In this document: piece after piece, positions 8,681 through 19,388 of the stretch
How positions within the stretch are numbered: the stretch's first letter is position 1
How the letters are laid out: each line of letters starts with the position of its first letter
DNA from: Rhynchopus sp. YZ270_cl-10
Lineage: Eukaryota > Euglenozoa > Diplonemea > Diplonemida > Diplonemidae
Length of the DNA stretch: 64,000 nucleotides
Direction of reading: 5' to 3'
Assembly: GCA_964035575.1 (NCBI GenBank)
Contig: OZ037864.1
Coordinates: 372,001-436,000 of the forward strand
The notes under the pieces: model-generated
What the model saw: the letters and a program-made list of their open reading frames with translations, nothing else
Databases searched by the model: none
What the model was told of the DNA's origin: nothing
Program-made: the position numbers and the translations under genes

Positions 8681-11026
8681 TTACACGTACACCCGGGTAA
8701 CTTGCCCACACCGGAGAGCCTCTGCAACTGTGACTAGCATATCGTCCCCTTCTAGGCCTGCTTTGTGGATGGTTTTGTGGTCCTTTTGCGCGAAGGCGTT
8801 CCAGTACTCTTGGGACCACTCCCAGCGGCTGTCGCTGCAGGAGCGTCTGCGGCGCTTGCGGTGTGTTTGTGTGGAGAGGTCGAGCTCGAAGACTGTGAAG
8901 TTGTTTGGCTCGCCTGCGTCGATGAGCATGATGGGGCGCATGGGAGACCAGCCCGTGGGCAGGGAGGATGACACACCAAACAGTGATACAAACAACGCCC
9001 GCAACCCCATACCCTCCCCAAGCATCGCCAACTGCACCGCCAGCGAAAACGCAGTCCCGAACACCCCGAGATAGTGGTGCTTCATACACCCCACCATCCC
9101 CGTCAGGCACGACCCCCTACACAACCCAACCGTCACTTCCCTGGGCGAAGAAAAACAGAACTGTGCAAAACGCAGTCCATTTTCAACATGAGACCTGCAC
9201 GACCTGGTCACATGCCAGCCTATGCTGAAGACATTCCCCGAGAAGGTTAACGGCTTGCCTCCGGTCCGATCTAAGAAGGTGAGAACTAAGGAGAGGACGA
9301 GGTTGAGCTCTGTGGAGGCGACACCCTCATGGTCGGTGAGGTCACTGTGCTGTACTAGACGCATGCGGACAGCACCGATGGTACAGTTCTTCACGACCTC
9401 GAGATCCGACGTCAGGCGCCCTCTACCGTGCGACTCTGAGAGGTCGCACTTCTTGCCGTACGACGACTGATTCATTGCCACCTCCGTTGCCCCCGGTGTG
9501 ACAGGGTTCACCTTATCAAGTATGGACATTCTCCCCCGCAACGCCGCTGGCACCAAATGAGATATCTCAAAATTCTCTGATATGCCCCGCAACGCTACTG
9601 CCTCCTCCAGCGCGTTGAAATGCGGTACAAGGCTTTCGTTGCAGTCCAGGTACTCTTCGCTGGAGATCGAGACAAACCCGGGGCGGCCTTGAGACTCAAG
9701 GCGTGATGCTTTGTTCACTGCAGGCCCGAAGAAGTCGTCGCGTCCAGTGAGTTGGTTGGATTGGCAGGTGCACGGTCCATGGTGAACACCGATACGTAGA
9801 AGCAGTCCCTGCCAATGTTGTGGGTGCTGTGCATCGCCATCGCTAGGCAGCCCCTGGAAGGTGCGCCCCCAGTCTGCGCTGTTCAGAGAGACCTGTAGGT
9901 TGAGCGCAAAATTGACTGCAACGCTGAAGTGCTCAAAAGCTACCATAAAAGAATCGCCTATAGTTTTCACCTCATACCCACTCCTTGCTGCAATGTGCGT
10001 GCGGATAATACTATTGTGCGTCATCAACGCCTTTTTCATTGCAATTGGCGCAAGCTCCCAAAGTTTGGTTGATCCTTTAATGTCAGTAAACAGTATGGTA
10101 ATGTCCTGGACCATTGAGGAGTCGAGGAGGGTAGCCGGAGCGAAACCCATCGGGCGGGAGGCAGAGTGGGTTGGCGAGGATGGGACGTCATCGAACTCAG
10201 GGATGAAGGAGTGCACATCACTGAGCTGGTGGACCACGTTCTCGAGGAGTTCTAATACCTGCCCCTCCTCGGGGAATGTGACTGCAAAGGATTCCAGCAG
10301 TTCCCACGACGTCGAATAGTCATTATCGAGGGCACAACGTAGGATTTCAGCTAAAGACTCTGTAGGTCCTTGCTGGACAGATTCAGATGGCGCTTCAACT
10401 ACCACAGATGGCCTCAAAGAAAACAACAACACAACACACACCTCTACAACGAGAAGCGCAAAGTTCCACTCAACCTCTGTACACGGCGGTGACGTACACC
10501 CACACAACACCTCCGCTCGGCGCTCTCGATCAGGAATTCCTGGAACAGAATGAAAATTTAAATCAATCATTTGATCTAAACGAAGCAAAATCATCCAAAA
10601 TATTACCACAACTGTCGCAGTCTTCTTTGTTTTTACCATATTTATGTCCGAAAGAAATGCGAGCACACCGCAAAGAAGCGGCCATAGTCTACCCGACGAC
10701 GTAGCGTTGCTTCCAAAATCTGCTATAAAAATAAGAGTAATTGAAAGGCAGCAGATCACCGAGGTGATGTACGGAGAAACACCCTTCGTCACCATGAGCT
10801 GTACGTAGGCGAAGACAGCTAGCGCAGTAGAGGTGCACATCGCGCCAAGAATGTACACGTTGGTGTCATCACCGTTGCGGACGCTCTTTACTCCAGACAC
10901 AATAGCGATAACAGCGGACAACACAAAGAGCCAAGCAACCCAGCACACATATCGGTACTTCTCTTCCAACACCGCCTGGCAGTCGCTAGGAGAACGGACC
11001 CCACCTAGCACAACGTTGCGAAGCAT
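8681..11026 (-). CDS. Membrane adenylyl cyclase, class III, with a degenerate second catalytic domain, 781 aa
   Basis: Makes cyclic AMP from ATP at a membrane. The N-terminal 205 residues contain about six hydrophobic helices. The first catalytic domain (about 305-455) has all key residues: metal-binding Asp315 (LFTDIKGST) and Asp358 (VKTIGD), and transition-state Asn438 and Arg442 (GPAVNKASRL). The adenine-selecting pair is also present (Lys354 and Asp431 in DFFG), so ATP rather than GTP is the likely substrate. A second cyclase-like region (about 550-690) keeps the fold signature (GVFGTAFSLAVQL) but has lost the metal Asp residues, and Asn/Arg are Ser/Gln. It is probably a pseudo-catalytic partner. 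I start at the first ATG; the frame runs 18 codons further upstream to an acceptor-like CCCCCCTAG (AG at 11081-11082), so an upstream exon is possible. Class III domains act as dimers; whether the two halves pair is unknown. Confidence 0.9.
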   Translation of the reverse strand: MLRNVVLGGVRSPSDCQAVLEEKYRYVCWVAWLFVLSAVIAIVSGVKSVRNGDDTNVYILGAMCTSTALAVFAYVQLMVTKGVSPYITSVICCLSITLIFIADFGSNATSSGRLWPLLCGVLAFLSDINMVKTKKTATVVVIFWMILLRLDQMIDLNFHSVPGIPDRERRAEVLCGCTSPPCTEVEWNFALLVVEVCVVLLFSLRPSVVVEAPSESVQQGPTESLAEILRCALDNDYSTSWELLESFAVTFPEEGQVLELLENVVHQLSDVHSFIPEFDDVPSSPTHSASRPMGFAPATLLDSSMVQDITILFTDIKGSTKLWELAPIAMKKALMTHNSIIRTHIAARSGYEVKTIGDSFMVAFEHFSVAVNFALNLQVSLNSADWGRTFQGLPSDGDAQHPQHWQGLLLRIGVHHGPCTCQSNQLTGRDDFFGPAVNKASRLESQGRPGFVSISSEEYLDCNESLVPHFNALEEAVALRGISENFEISHLVPAALRGRMSILDKVNPVTPGATEVAMNQSSYGKKCDLSESHGRGRLTSDLEVVKNCTIGAVRMRLVQHSDLTDHEGVASTELNLVLSLVLTFLDRTGGKPLTFSGNVFSIGWHVTRSCRSHVENGLRFAQFCFSSPREVTVGLCRGSCLTGMVGCMKHHYLGVFGTAFSLAVQLAMLGEGMGLRALFVSLFGVSSSLPTGWSPMRPIMLIDAGEPNNFTVFELDLSTQTHRKRRRRSCSDSRWEWSQEYWNAFAQKDHKTIHKAGLEGDDMLVTVAEALRCGQVTRVYV

Positions 11027-11439
11027 CGTGGAGACGGAATATTGTAATGTGTTGTAAGCGCACTCAAGGCAACCTTCCACCTAGGGGGGAGAACTGCTTT
11101 CAACCCACCCGCACACAGGGTCGGATACACGGTATCAATTTTTCGACGGGAATTTTACGTAAAAAAAGAGGGTGTGGGGTGGTGCTGATAGGTGGTGGTG
11201 GTGGGTGGGGGAAGAGAGAGAATGGCAGTATAAAACATGAAGTCTTTTTTTTGTCAATTTTGTATTTTGTGCAATTTCACCCAATAGAGCTTGGGGGACT
11301 GTTTCTTTTGTTTTGTTTTTTTGTGGGGGTTTTTCAGGAATTTTTTGTGGGGCTAGGAACAAAAAAAAAACCCCCCCATTTCAATGAACATGAAATTATG
11401 GGACATAGTTCTTCCTCTCTCTCTCTCTCTCTCCCCCTC
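11027..11439. other. Spacer between cyclase and calpain genes
   Basis: On the coding strand this holds the acceptor-like TTCTCCCCCCTAG just upstream of the cyclase frame and pyrimidine-rich stretches (about 11165-11220). A CT dinucleotide run lies at 11407-11435, next to the calpain stop codon. No gene is seen. Confidence 0.55.
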
Positions 11440-14379
11440 TCACATCACTGACATTGGGGAATTCGTATGGCAGTGCAACACGAAGGAAGCTGGCTGGTTT
11501 CCATGCACCGTGCACTGTACGATAGCAGGATCTTTTAGGGATGTATGGACAGTAGTAAGCGGGAACAAATACTCTGATATTCCCTGGGCGGACGCTGCTG
11601 TGCCGTTCACTGTGAGCCTCGCTGTAACAATACCACCATCCCCTTGCGCCACCATACGGCAGCAGAGCTCTCTAAAGCCGAACACCTTAAAGGTCACAGT
11701 TCTTTCACCTGCCCAGCTCCCGGTCAGCTTTTTGTACACCATCCCTTCCCCCTCCTTTCCAATCACCTCTAGACTGTCTGCTGTGCTCCGAACCGAGCTC
11801 CAAATAGACAGCTTAAAATTGAGAATCTGCGACGGCTCAAATGTACAAGGAATGCATGTGTACACCCCCGGGGAAAGCTCCTGTGGGGTGAGCGCGTCGG
11901 CATCGCTTTCACTATCGTTTTGTGGGTTGAGCGTATCCAGCATGGCAAACGACGGACCGTAGGTGCCGCTTTTGAGAACGCGGTTCCGTATGGAGTCGAT
12001 CCTGCCCTTCCAGCGTGCACCTTGCCCTGATAGCGCTTCGGGTTCGAGTCTTGTTAAGGACATACCCACAGAGACGTCCTTCACCACCTCGAGGGTCATG
12101 ACCACATGGCAGCGTTCGTGGACGGTGACGCGGAATTGTGGGTTTGTCTTCCAGTTTTTCGATCCGGCACGTCCACCTGCAGTTTCTGCAGTCCAGGCGC
12201 CCTTAAGCGAGGTGGAGTGTTGATAAGGGGAGGTCGGGAGGGTGGCAACGGTTGCAGACGTCCCTGAGTAGACCGTGAGGGAGTGTGGTATCGGCACCGC
12301 CTGCAGAGACGAGACGACTGCTGTGTAGCACGCAGGGCCTTGCCCTGGGGGGATGGCGATCTTAGCGACAGCGGTGGTAGCGTTCTTGTAGACTCCGTTG
12401 CACAGCCAGTTCTCCTTGCCAATGGAGAAGGAATGCCCGATGCGTGGGGTCTGTGTGTTCACGTACTTCCCCATATTGAAAAGGTGGACGGTGATGAACG
12501 GGTCGCTTTTGTATCCTCCTTTGTTACCAGGTAAATGACGAACAAGGAGAACCCAAAGTGGCATGGGGGTGCTCGCATGGCGTTGTACACGAATGACGTA
12601 TTGTGGACAGCGGAAGAAGTGGTTGTTCTCTAGCATCTCGTTTTTCCATGGGAGGTGCTTCGCGAGTTTGCATGGAAACGATATCGGCAGCCACGACAGC
12701 GACACCCGCGCGAAAAATTTGCACGCATCGTTCCAATCAATCCAGAAGACGCCGTTATCCTCTTGGCGCTTATCGTAGGAGAGCGCCTTCATGAGATCGG
12801 CTGTCCAGTTGACGTTGTCCTGATGCGAATAACGTCCCATCCAACGGTGCTGCCGCCAGGGGTTCATCATTTTGAGCAACATAACATTTTTATACTCAAA
12901 CAGATCCAACACCGAATAAGCATGGCTCGACACTAGCCCCAACTTCTGCTCCCACACCTCCGGCACATCTGCCTTCGCACCGGTTCCCATTGTCATAATA
13001 ATCTGACCCTGTTTATGTGCTGCATACAACTTCTTCCATTCTGCATTCTTTTCAGTGGGGTTAAGCTTCTGGCATTCAATAGAGTCAGGGATCCATCCGC
13101 AAAGATGATACAAATCTGTTGATGAATTGGAACCACCAAATTCATATGACGCGCCAAATGCCTTTAAGAACGCCTTCTCCAATAGCGAGACCCAGAGGTC
13201 ACCTGAGACACAGTGACCACAGAGAGGGGAGTGCCCTACTGTTTCGACGGCGTGTCCCCCTACGGGGCCGCCAACCCAGGAAACGCCTTTCGAGGCAACC
13301 ACGCGGTCGTCGATTGTTACCATCCGCACCGCTCCGTTGATAAGAAGCTTCACTGCATAGCGCCCTGAAGGGGAGATGCCCGGCCGCCCCGCAGCGTCCT
13401 GCGGGAAGATCGAAGAGGTGATCAATCTGATCTTCGGAAACCGCCTCTCATAATTCGCCGCCACAGTCAACGAACACACATAAGAACAGTTCCCCACAAC
13501 GGACTGCGAAATATCCAAAGGGTCTACAGGGTCCTGAATCACCCTCGGTGCAATCCCCTCAGGCAAAAACTCTTTCGGACGCATCCACGACCCAGAATGC
13601 TTTACCTGCTTTTCTGACAACGATGGCGGCGAACTATCCACAAAAACACCACTCCGCGTCTTCCCAACCAACGTCGTATGCACGCTGGGGTACCCCTCTG
13701 TTGCATCATCCCATTCCGGCAGTCTTCCCCCATACACAAGAGAAGCTGGACCACGAAGAAATTGGGCTTCCTCTTGGGTGAGTGTGTTGTTCTGGAGGGA
13801 CGCCGCTTTCTTCGCGTTGTGCCTTGGTTGTGGGGACGATGGTGATACGGTTGAGGTGTACCCTTGGGTGGGTTGGGTGGGTTGGGTAGGTTCTGCTGGT
13901 GTGATAGGTCCTGTTGGAATGTGTGATGGAGTGGCCACAGAAACAGAGGCAAGGAGCTCCGCGGTTTCAACGTATTTTTGTATTTGTTGCGACAAAACGG
14001 TGATGACGGAGGCAGGCTCGCTGCGTCCAGGCTCGCTTTTTTTGTATTTGAGAAGCGTCTCCGCAGCGCTCATGTACTTAGCGGCAGCCTCTTTGTGTTG
14101 TTTGTTTGCTTGAAGTGCGTCGCCAGCCTTTGTTGCTTCAGTTGACGCAGCTACGGCAGCGGATCTGTGGTTTTCTCGTTTCAACTCCTCCGCACGCTCG
14201 ATGCACTGCCGGATGTGCCCCTGCAGCTTTGTTTTGCGCACCCGGTTGGTCTCCGTCGCAGTGCACTTCAGCATCTGCGCGGCTGCATCAGAGTAGCACT
14301 GCACCGCTCTGTCGACCTGGCGGGCTTCGTCTGCCTTCACAGCAGCCCCCATAGCCGCGATGCATGCATCGTAACTCAT
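11440..14379 (-). CDS. CAPN7: Calpain-7 (PalB/Rim13 type) cysteine protease with N-terminal MIT domains, 979 aa
   Basis: A cysteine protease of the calpain-7 branch, which is known to bind ESCRT-III subunits through MIT domains and to act at endosomes. Two helical repeats at residues 1-70 and 73-145 look like tandem MIT domains, followed by a Pro/Thr/Gln linker. The protease core runs from about 265 to 570 and has the triad Cys298 (SVVGNCSYVCSL), His486 (SSHAYSVLDL) and Asn506 (MNPW). The surrounding text (AANYERRF, GSNSSTDLYHLCGWIPD) closely follows human calpain-7 as I remember it. Residues 570-979 are calpain C2-like/beta-sandwich domains. There are no EF-hands, as expected for this branch. 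On the coding strand an acceptor-like CACATCAG lies 16 bases before the ATG. Confidence 0.93.
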   Translation of the reverse strand: MSYDACIAAMGAAVKADEARQVDRAVQCYSDAAAQMLKCTATETNRVRKTKLQGHIRQCIERAEELKRENHRSAAVAASTEATKAGDALQANKQHKEAAAKYMSAAETLLKYKKSEPGRSEPASVITVLSQQIQKYVETAELLASVSVATPSHIPTGPITPAEPTQPTQPTQGYTSTVSPSSPQPRHNAKKAASLQNNTLTQEEAQFLRGPASLVYGGRLPEWDDATEGYPSVHTTLVGKTRSGVFVDSSPPSLSEKQVKHSGSWMRPKEFLPEGIAPRVIQDPVDPLDISQSVVGNCSYVCSLTVAANYERRFPKIRLITSSIFPQDAAGRPGISPSGRYAVKLLINGAVRMVTIDDRVVASKGVSWVGGPVGGHAVETVGHSPLCGHCVSGDLWVSLLEKAFLKAFGASYEFGGSNSSTDLYHLCGWIPDSIECQKLNPTEKNAEWKKLYAAHKQGQIIMTMGTGAKADVPEVWEQKLGLVSSHAYSVLDLFEYKNVMLLKMMNPWRQHRWMGRYSHQDNVNWTADLMKALSYDKRQEDNGVFWIDWNDACKFFARVSLSWLPISFPCKLAKHLPWKNEMLENNHFFRCPQYVIRVQRHASTPMPLWVLLVRHLPGNKGGYKSDPFITVHLFNMGKYVNTQTPRIGHSFSIGKENWLCNGVYKNATTAVAKIAIPPGQGPACYTAVVSSLQAVPIPHSLTVYSGTSATVATLPTSPYQHSTSLKGAWTAETAGGRAGSKNWKTNPQFRVTVHERCHVVMTLEVVKDVSVGMSLTRLEPEALSGQGARWKGRIDSIRNRVLKSGTYGPSFAMLDTLNPQNDSESDADALTPQELSPGVYTCIPCTFEPSQILNFKLSIWSSVRSTADSLEVIGKEGEGMVYKKLTGSWAGERTVTFKVFGFRELCCRMVAQGDGGIVTARLTVNGTAASAQGISEYLFPLTTVHTSLKDPAIVQCTVHGNQPASFVLHCHTNSPMSVM

Positions 14380-14527
14380 TACAGAACAGTGTTTTCTGAT
14401 GTGTAGAGCGTTTGGGGAGAAAAGGGGGTGGAGTTAGATTCATATACTTTCAGTTCACAGAATTGAAAGTATTTGAGAGGGTCAACACAATGCACCCTTT
14501 GGAAAGAGAATAAGCGTGTGATAAATA

Positions 14528-14593
14528 GAGAAGTTGAAAGTGCAAACACCGCACCGTTCATCGGCGGACGCAGGGACGCAGGTACTGGTTCGC
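14528..14593 (+). repeat. Dispersed repeat motif B, well preserved
   Basis: Contains AAGTTGAAAGTGCAAA, then TTCATCGGCGGACGCAGG and GGTACTGGTTC. With the copy at 53998-54063 it is one of the two best-preserved examples. Confidence 0.65.
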
Positions 14594-14752
14594 AAGAGAG
14601 TGGTCATGGATAGAGAAGGGGTCAAGGGGGAGGGAGGGGAGGGGAGGGGGGGTCGCGACGGTGTGCTTTTTTTCTTGAACTCAGGGTTAAAGTCGTTGCT
14701 GTCTTGTGTGAGTGCAACACACAAAAATTCAAAAGCTAAATAAACAGGAAAA

Positions 14753-14795
14753 AAGTTGACTTGAAATACAAAGCCTCTCTCGTTGAACAGTGTAG
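14753..14795 (+). repeat. Motif B' variant
   Basis: AAGTTGACTTGAAATACAAAG followed by CCTCTCTCGTTGAACAGTGTA; it matches the element at 23182-23216 more closely than standard B copies. Confidence 0.5.
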
Positions 14796-15474
14796 AAAAA
14801 AGTCATCAGAAGAAAAATATTTAAAAAAAGATAAACGATAAGAACACATGAATGAGTGTTGCCTCTTTTCGCTTTAAAAAAAAATATCCCTTCTTTTGTT
14901 TCAGTATGGGGGCTTTGAAACACAGTTCCCTTTAAATTGGATTTTTTTTTTTTGTGAACAAAGCAAACCCCCACCACTACCCTTATGCTTGCAAAACCCA
15001 CCCGTTCCCCCCGATTTCAAAAGAAGACAACTGCAATGAAGACTAGAAGAGAAGAAAAAAAAAACACTTTTTTTTTTCTTTTTTTCTTTGAAAAAAATGG
15101 GATTTTTTTCTTGCATGCAACCTTCGTGTCACCCCACCCATTCTACCCGTACCCCTGCTCCGCGTGTCCACGATTCTGTGGCAAGTGCCTCGGTTTCTTG
15201 GCAGTCTTACACAAAACGGGAATCAAGACACTTAGAGAAAAAGCCAACAAAAAAATCAACATATCCTCGGTAACGATGAACCGAAGTAAGTGTTAAGAAT
15301 TTTAGTTTTGGCCACAAAGAAAAGGTTTTAAAAAAGACCGTGAACGTCGATGGACGCAGGCACCCTCCCCACCTTCCCCCCCAAAAAAAAAACCCCCCAA
15401 AATAACAAAATATCAGAACGAAAGTCCCCCCGTATCCCTTAGTGGCATGCTACAGCGTGTTGGCCGCTGCTGGA

Positions 15475-18400
15475 TCACCTAAGTCTGTGGATGATGACTG
15501 CAGGGAACTTAACCTGCTTGGTGATTGCGGACCATTCTTGGGGTCCGAGGGTCTGCTTGATGGTCTGTACGACTTCGAGGAAGGCCTGTGTGGAGGAAGG
15601 AGGTGTGTGTGAGGAAGTGGGAAGTGGTCCATGGGTGGTACTTCTTCTCGGGAGAGGAAGACTTCGCAAGATGCATGTGACGCAACATTGCCAATACAAA
15701 GAAAATAGTACGGTGATAATAGCTATCTTCGACACAGGAAAATGGGAAACGAAAACAGGGGAGAGAGTTTGTTAGTTGTACGCTTTCCACCTACATCTGA
15801 AAAACGAAAGCTTGTAAGATGGATGTGCCTCTCGTTCACACAACGTAGCCAGAAAAGCGGCGACCATATGCGTGAATTGTTTTCACTCTACGTACATGGT
15901 ACGAGTCGTAGCTCTAAAAGAAAGGTTTGTAAGATGAACCTAGACTGCTCATGTTTAGTCACCTTGAAACAACCACATACCTGCAGCAGCTCCACGTTCT
16001 CCTTCAGGTTGAAACAACAGTTCATTGAGAGGACAAGCGCCTTGATGTTGGCAGGGTCCTGCAGGACGGCAAGCCCGTTCGCCTTGAGCATCGCAAGCAC
16101 ACCGAGGAAGCCCTTAGTCTTCTCCACACTGCCGTAGTCCTCGCAGTACTGTGTTGTTGTTTTTTGTTTTTGATTTTGCTGCTTGCTTCACTCCTTACAA
16201 CCTGGATTACCCACAATTTCCCACAAATAGAATGTACATACCGCCCCAAGGTTCGACAGCAGCTGTGTGAAGTACTGCCCCAGCGAGGGTGCGAACATGG
16301 CAGGCTGCGACATCCCGCACTTCCCGAGCGTCACTGCGATGTACTGCAGGGTGTCCTCATCGAGCTTGTTCTGTGTAAAATATGCAAAATGGTAGATGAC
16401 CCGATACAAATCCACAAAAGAAACGTTAGCAAAAGACGAATTGCCCCCCTACTTTCCCTCCTGCTGGCACACACAAAATACACTTTTTACATACCTCCCC
16501 CTGACCCATGAGCAACGGCACCATGCTTTGGGCAATCATTTGGACAAGCTCGTTGCTGGGGATGCCGAAGTAGTCCAGCGAAGAGACCATCTCCCCGAGC
16601 AGCCATGATGCGTCCCCTGCGACGTGGTACTCATGGCTGACGTATGCGAGAATGGCCTCCTTCTTTTGGAAGACGCGGTTCAGGATGACTTCCTTCGGGA
16701 GGGCCATCAGGTTGTCCGCCAGCACCGCAATCACGGACTCCACGAAGTACTCATCCTGCTTCCCGATCTTGATGTTCTCAATCGGCATCATCGCGAGGTC
16801 CAGGAACGAGAAGTTCGTTCCGGTGTACTTTGTTTCCGTAAGCAGCTTCACTGCAAGGTCTGCCTTATCGCTTTGCACAAGCGTGCTCACCATGACACGA
16901 ACCAAATTCAAAGCAGACGAAGGGTTGGACCCAAGATCAAGCACATCTCTGTCAGGGTTCTCCACAAGCGACGCAGAGATTTGAACACTCTCTCCCACGA
17001 TGAGAAGGCAGCGTTCGAAGACAGGGGGCATGTACGAAATAAACCTATCGTGCATGCTCTCGGCACAGCGCGCAAGGCATGTCAAAAGGGACGGCAGGAT
17101 GGAAACCTCTGTGGGCGGGAGGCTCGTCAGCAACGCCATTAGGGGTGCAAGAATACATTGGTCCACCTTCTGCGCAATCGTGTCGGAGTAGAAGACCACT
17201 ACAGAGGGGATAGCACCGAAGAGGAGAACCAGGTTCCGTGCGGTGTAACGTCCTGGCTGCAGACAGCCCTGGATCTTTGTCAAAATGCTGTCAATAAAGA
17301 CTGGGTCCGAGAGCAGCAGACCTGGCTGCGCCGCCTCCGCCTGCAGCAGACCACTGAAGGAGGACACCGCACATTCCTGCACCTTTCTGTTCTCTGCGGT
17401 CATCCCTGCGAGCAATGCTTCGAGATAGGGCACAAAGTGTGCCGCACTTTCGGTGATAAAGCGAGCGTATCTCCCGAGGGTCCAGTAGGTCATGGAGCGG
17501 ACGAGGAAGTGTTTGTTGCCGTCCTTCACCATCCCGAGAAGGCTGTTGATGGCTCCGGGGAGAAGGGTAATGAGCTTATCGAAGCAGCCAATTGCGATGG
17601 CACCAAACGCGAGAATCGCTGATTCTTGCACCTTCCAATCTGCCGAGCCCATCTTAGGGATGATAACCTCGTTGAGGAACCACCCCTCCGACCTTCCATC
17701 TGGGGTGAGAAGACGTTCACCTTCCTTCGCTGCAAGCTGGTCGAGGGTGCGGCCAGCGCAGTTGCGGACGGTCCACTGCTCGACTGTGTCGTCATCATCT
17801 TCTTCTTCGGCTTCGGCGCCCTTCTTTCTGGAGCGCTGCTTTGGCTTGATTGGGTCTTGCTCCTGCTCCATGATGTCGGAGACCTCTCCTGCGGAGTATT
17901 GCATCTTCTCCAAAAGCAGTGTGCACACATCGGGGAGAAGTTTGTTCTCGCGGAGGTCCGTAATCGCGTCGGGGTACTCCATCATAGTGTTCCAAAACTC
18001 CATTGCCGCTAGCGAGATCTCCGCATTCGCGTGCTGCGACTTCGTGAAAATGATGTTCAGCACTGGACCCATCTGGCCGTGCCCCTTCATTCTGTCGTAG
18101 TAGAAGAGGCATTGCTTGTAGCATCCCAATGTTTCTTTCAGAATGCTGACCTGGTCTTGCGCACTAAGAGACCCTCCGTCGCATGCGTTAATGCAGTTCT
18201 GGCAGAGCTGCAAGAAGGGAAGCAAACCCTCTTCTATTGTCTTGAAGATAGGCGATTCTGCGAGGCTAGAGTTGAACCAGAGGAGGTGGTGGAAGGACTC
18301 CATGATCAAGGTGATTTCCTTTGTGTCAGTTGCCTTCGTGCCTGCTTCAATAAGAGTTTGGATAAGACGCAATGCCGGCGCCTGTCCACGCGCGTTGTCT

Positions 18401-18867
18401 TCAAGGATATCCGGACAGTCCTCGCACACATCACGCAGTACAGTAAAAATACCTATTCTGAACCCCTGGTCGTTCTTCTGCAGGTACGGCACCAAATCCT
18501 CGATAATCGTAGGCCACGCACGTTGTGTCGCAGTTTGGGAGATGCAACTGGACATGGAGTTTCTCACAAAAACCTCTTTGTCCCCCAACGCCTCCATCAG
18601 GTGCTGTTTGATCACCTGGAGGTTGGGTTTCACGCCAGTTTCGAATGAAAGCTTGATGTTCTGCTTCAGGGCTAGACCTGCCTGTGCACGGACCTGGTCG
18701 TCTGCTGCGGAAGGTGTCGAAGCAATCATCGCGAGGCATGTGTTGAACGTCGGGTTGCCTCTGTTGTTGGCCAAGACCGTGGTCGCCTGCTGCATGAGCG
18801 CGGGGTCCTGGTAGTTGGCCCCATTTCGCAGTGCGCTCATCACATACTCCACCTCTTGCTGAGACAT
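15475..18867 (-). CDS. TNPO1: Transportin-type importin beta (karyopherin-beta2), four exons, about 926 aa
   Basis: A nuclear import receptor of HEAT repeats. The exons (coding order) are 18867-16495, 16370-16242, 16148-15981 and 15585-15475. All introns are phase 0, begin GTATG and end in ACAG, and are 124, 93 and 395 bp long. Features specific to transportin are an acidic loop near residues 335-350 (AEEEDDDDTVEQW), the following WTVRNCAGRTLDQL, DWKVQESAILAFGAIA, NRKVQECAVSSF and a C-terminus (VVQTIKQTLGPQEWSAI) that aligns with the human TNPO1 end as I remember it. Length is close to the human 898 residues. Transportins carry PY-NLS cargo such as RNA-binding proteins, and the acidic loop releases cargo on Ran-GTP binding. 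All introns lie in the last fifth of the gene. A pyrimidine-rich stretch and an AAG lie shortly before the ATG, a weaker acceptor than at other genes. Confidence 0.93.
15814..15970 (+). repeat. Two motif A copies inside transportin intron 3
   Basis: A variant (GTAAGATGGATGTGCCTCTC) at 15814-15840 and a good copy (GTAAGATGAACCTAGACTGC...TTAGTCACCTT) at 15929-15970. Both lie in the 395-bp intron, antisense to the gene. Confidence 0.6.
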
Positions 18868-19388
18868 ATTCGCTTCGGTATGCCTTATTTATTTTGTGAG
18901 AAAAGAACAAGAGAAATTATAAAAGAAAACTTGATGAAATGCCTCACACATCTTAACCACATATCGTGTTTTGAACACTGGGTTTGAAGATGAAGACGGT
19001 TGTTCGGGATGATACCATCACCCATTTTGCAAAGTGCAAAGTGTAAACGCACCACAGGGTAGCCCACACAGACGGGTAGACATTAGCGTGGGTTCTCGAA
19101 CGTTAGGTGTCGAGGAAAAAAAGGGGGGTGCTAGAAGAGGGGGGGAAAGACTATTTTATACGTTGCGAATGAAAGGATAATGGGGAGAAATGACGAGATA
19201 TTTTAAAGGGTGAAGCACATAGAAAAAAGAGGTTTTTTGACCCCATTTTTGAAATCGAAATTCAGATTTTTACACACGAGAAAATTCTGCACACTCGGGG
19301 ACAAAAAAGAAAGTTGAGAATGCCAAACGCCCTTACCGGACGCAGACACTGAAACAAAAAAAGCGACCACATCATCAAATGATCTATT
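18868..19388. other. Intergenic region, no supported gene
   Basis: The transportin side has a T/C-rich stretch on the coding strand. The chitobiase side holds motif B at 19311-19350, about 40 bases beyond the stop codon. Nothing else is recognised. Confidence 0.6.
19311..19350 (+). repeat. Dispersed repeat motif B, shortened
   Basis: AAGTTGAGAATGCCAAACGC followed by CGGACGCAGACACTG; the TTCATCGG portion is missing. Confidence 0.5.

Larger units (their letters stand above)
14380..15474. other. Intergenic region with repeats, no supported gene
   Basis: It holds motif B at 14528-14593, a variant B' at 14753-14795 and a partial B at about 15341-15372. A pyrimidine-rich stretch (coding strand) lies at 14619-14652. 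The rest is dominated by poly-A and poly-C tracts. No open frame has recognisable content. Confidence 0.6.

Noticed and set aside
11027-11080. A GTG start for the cyclase at 11080 and a TTG start for the small protein at 5074.
   Set aside because: Non-ATG starts are unlikely in a eukaryotic nuclear gene; the in-frame ATGs at 11026 and 5011 are preferred, with upstream exons as the alternative.
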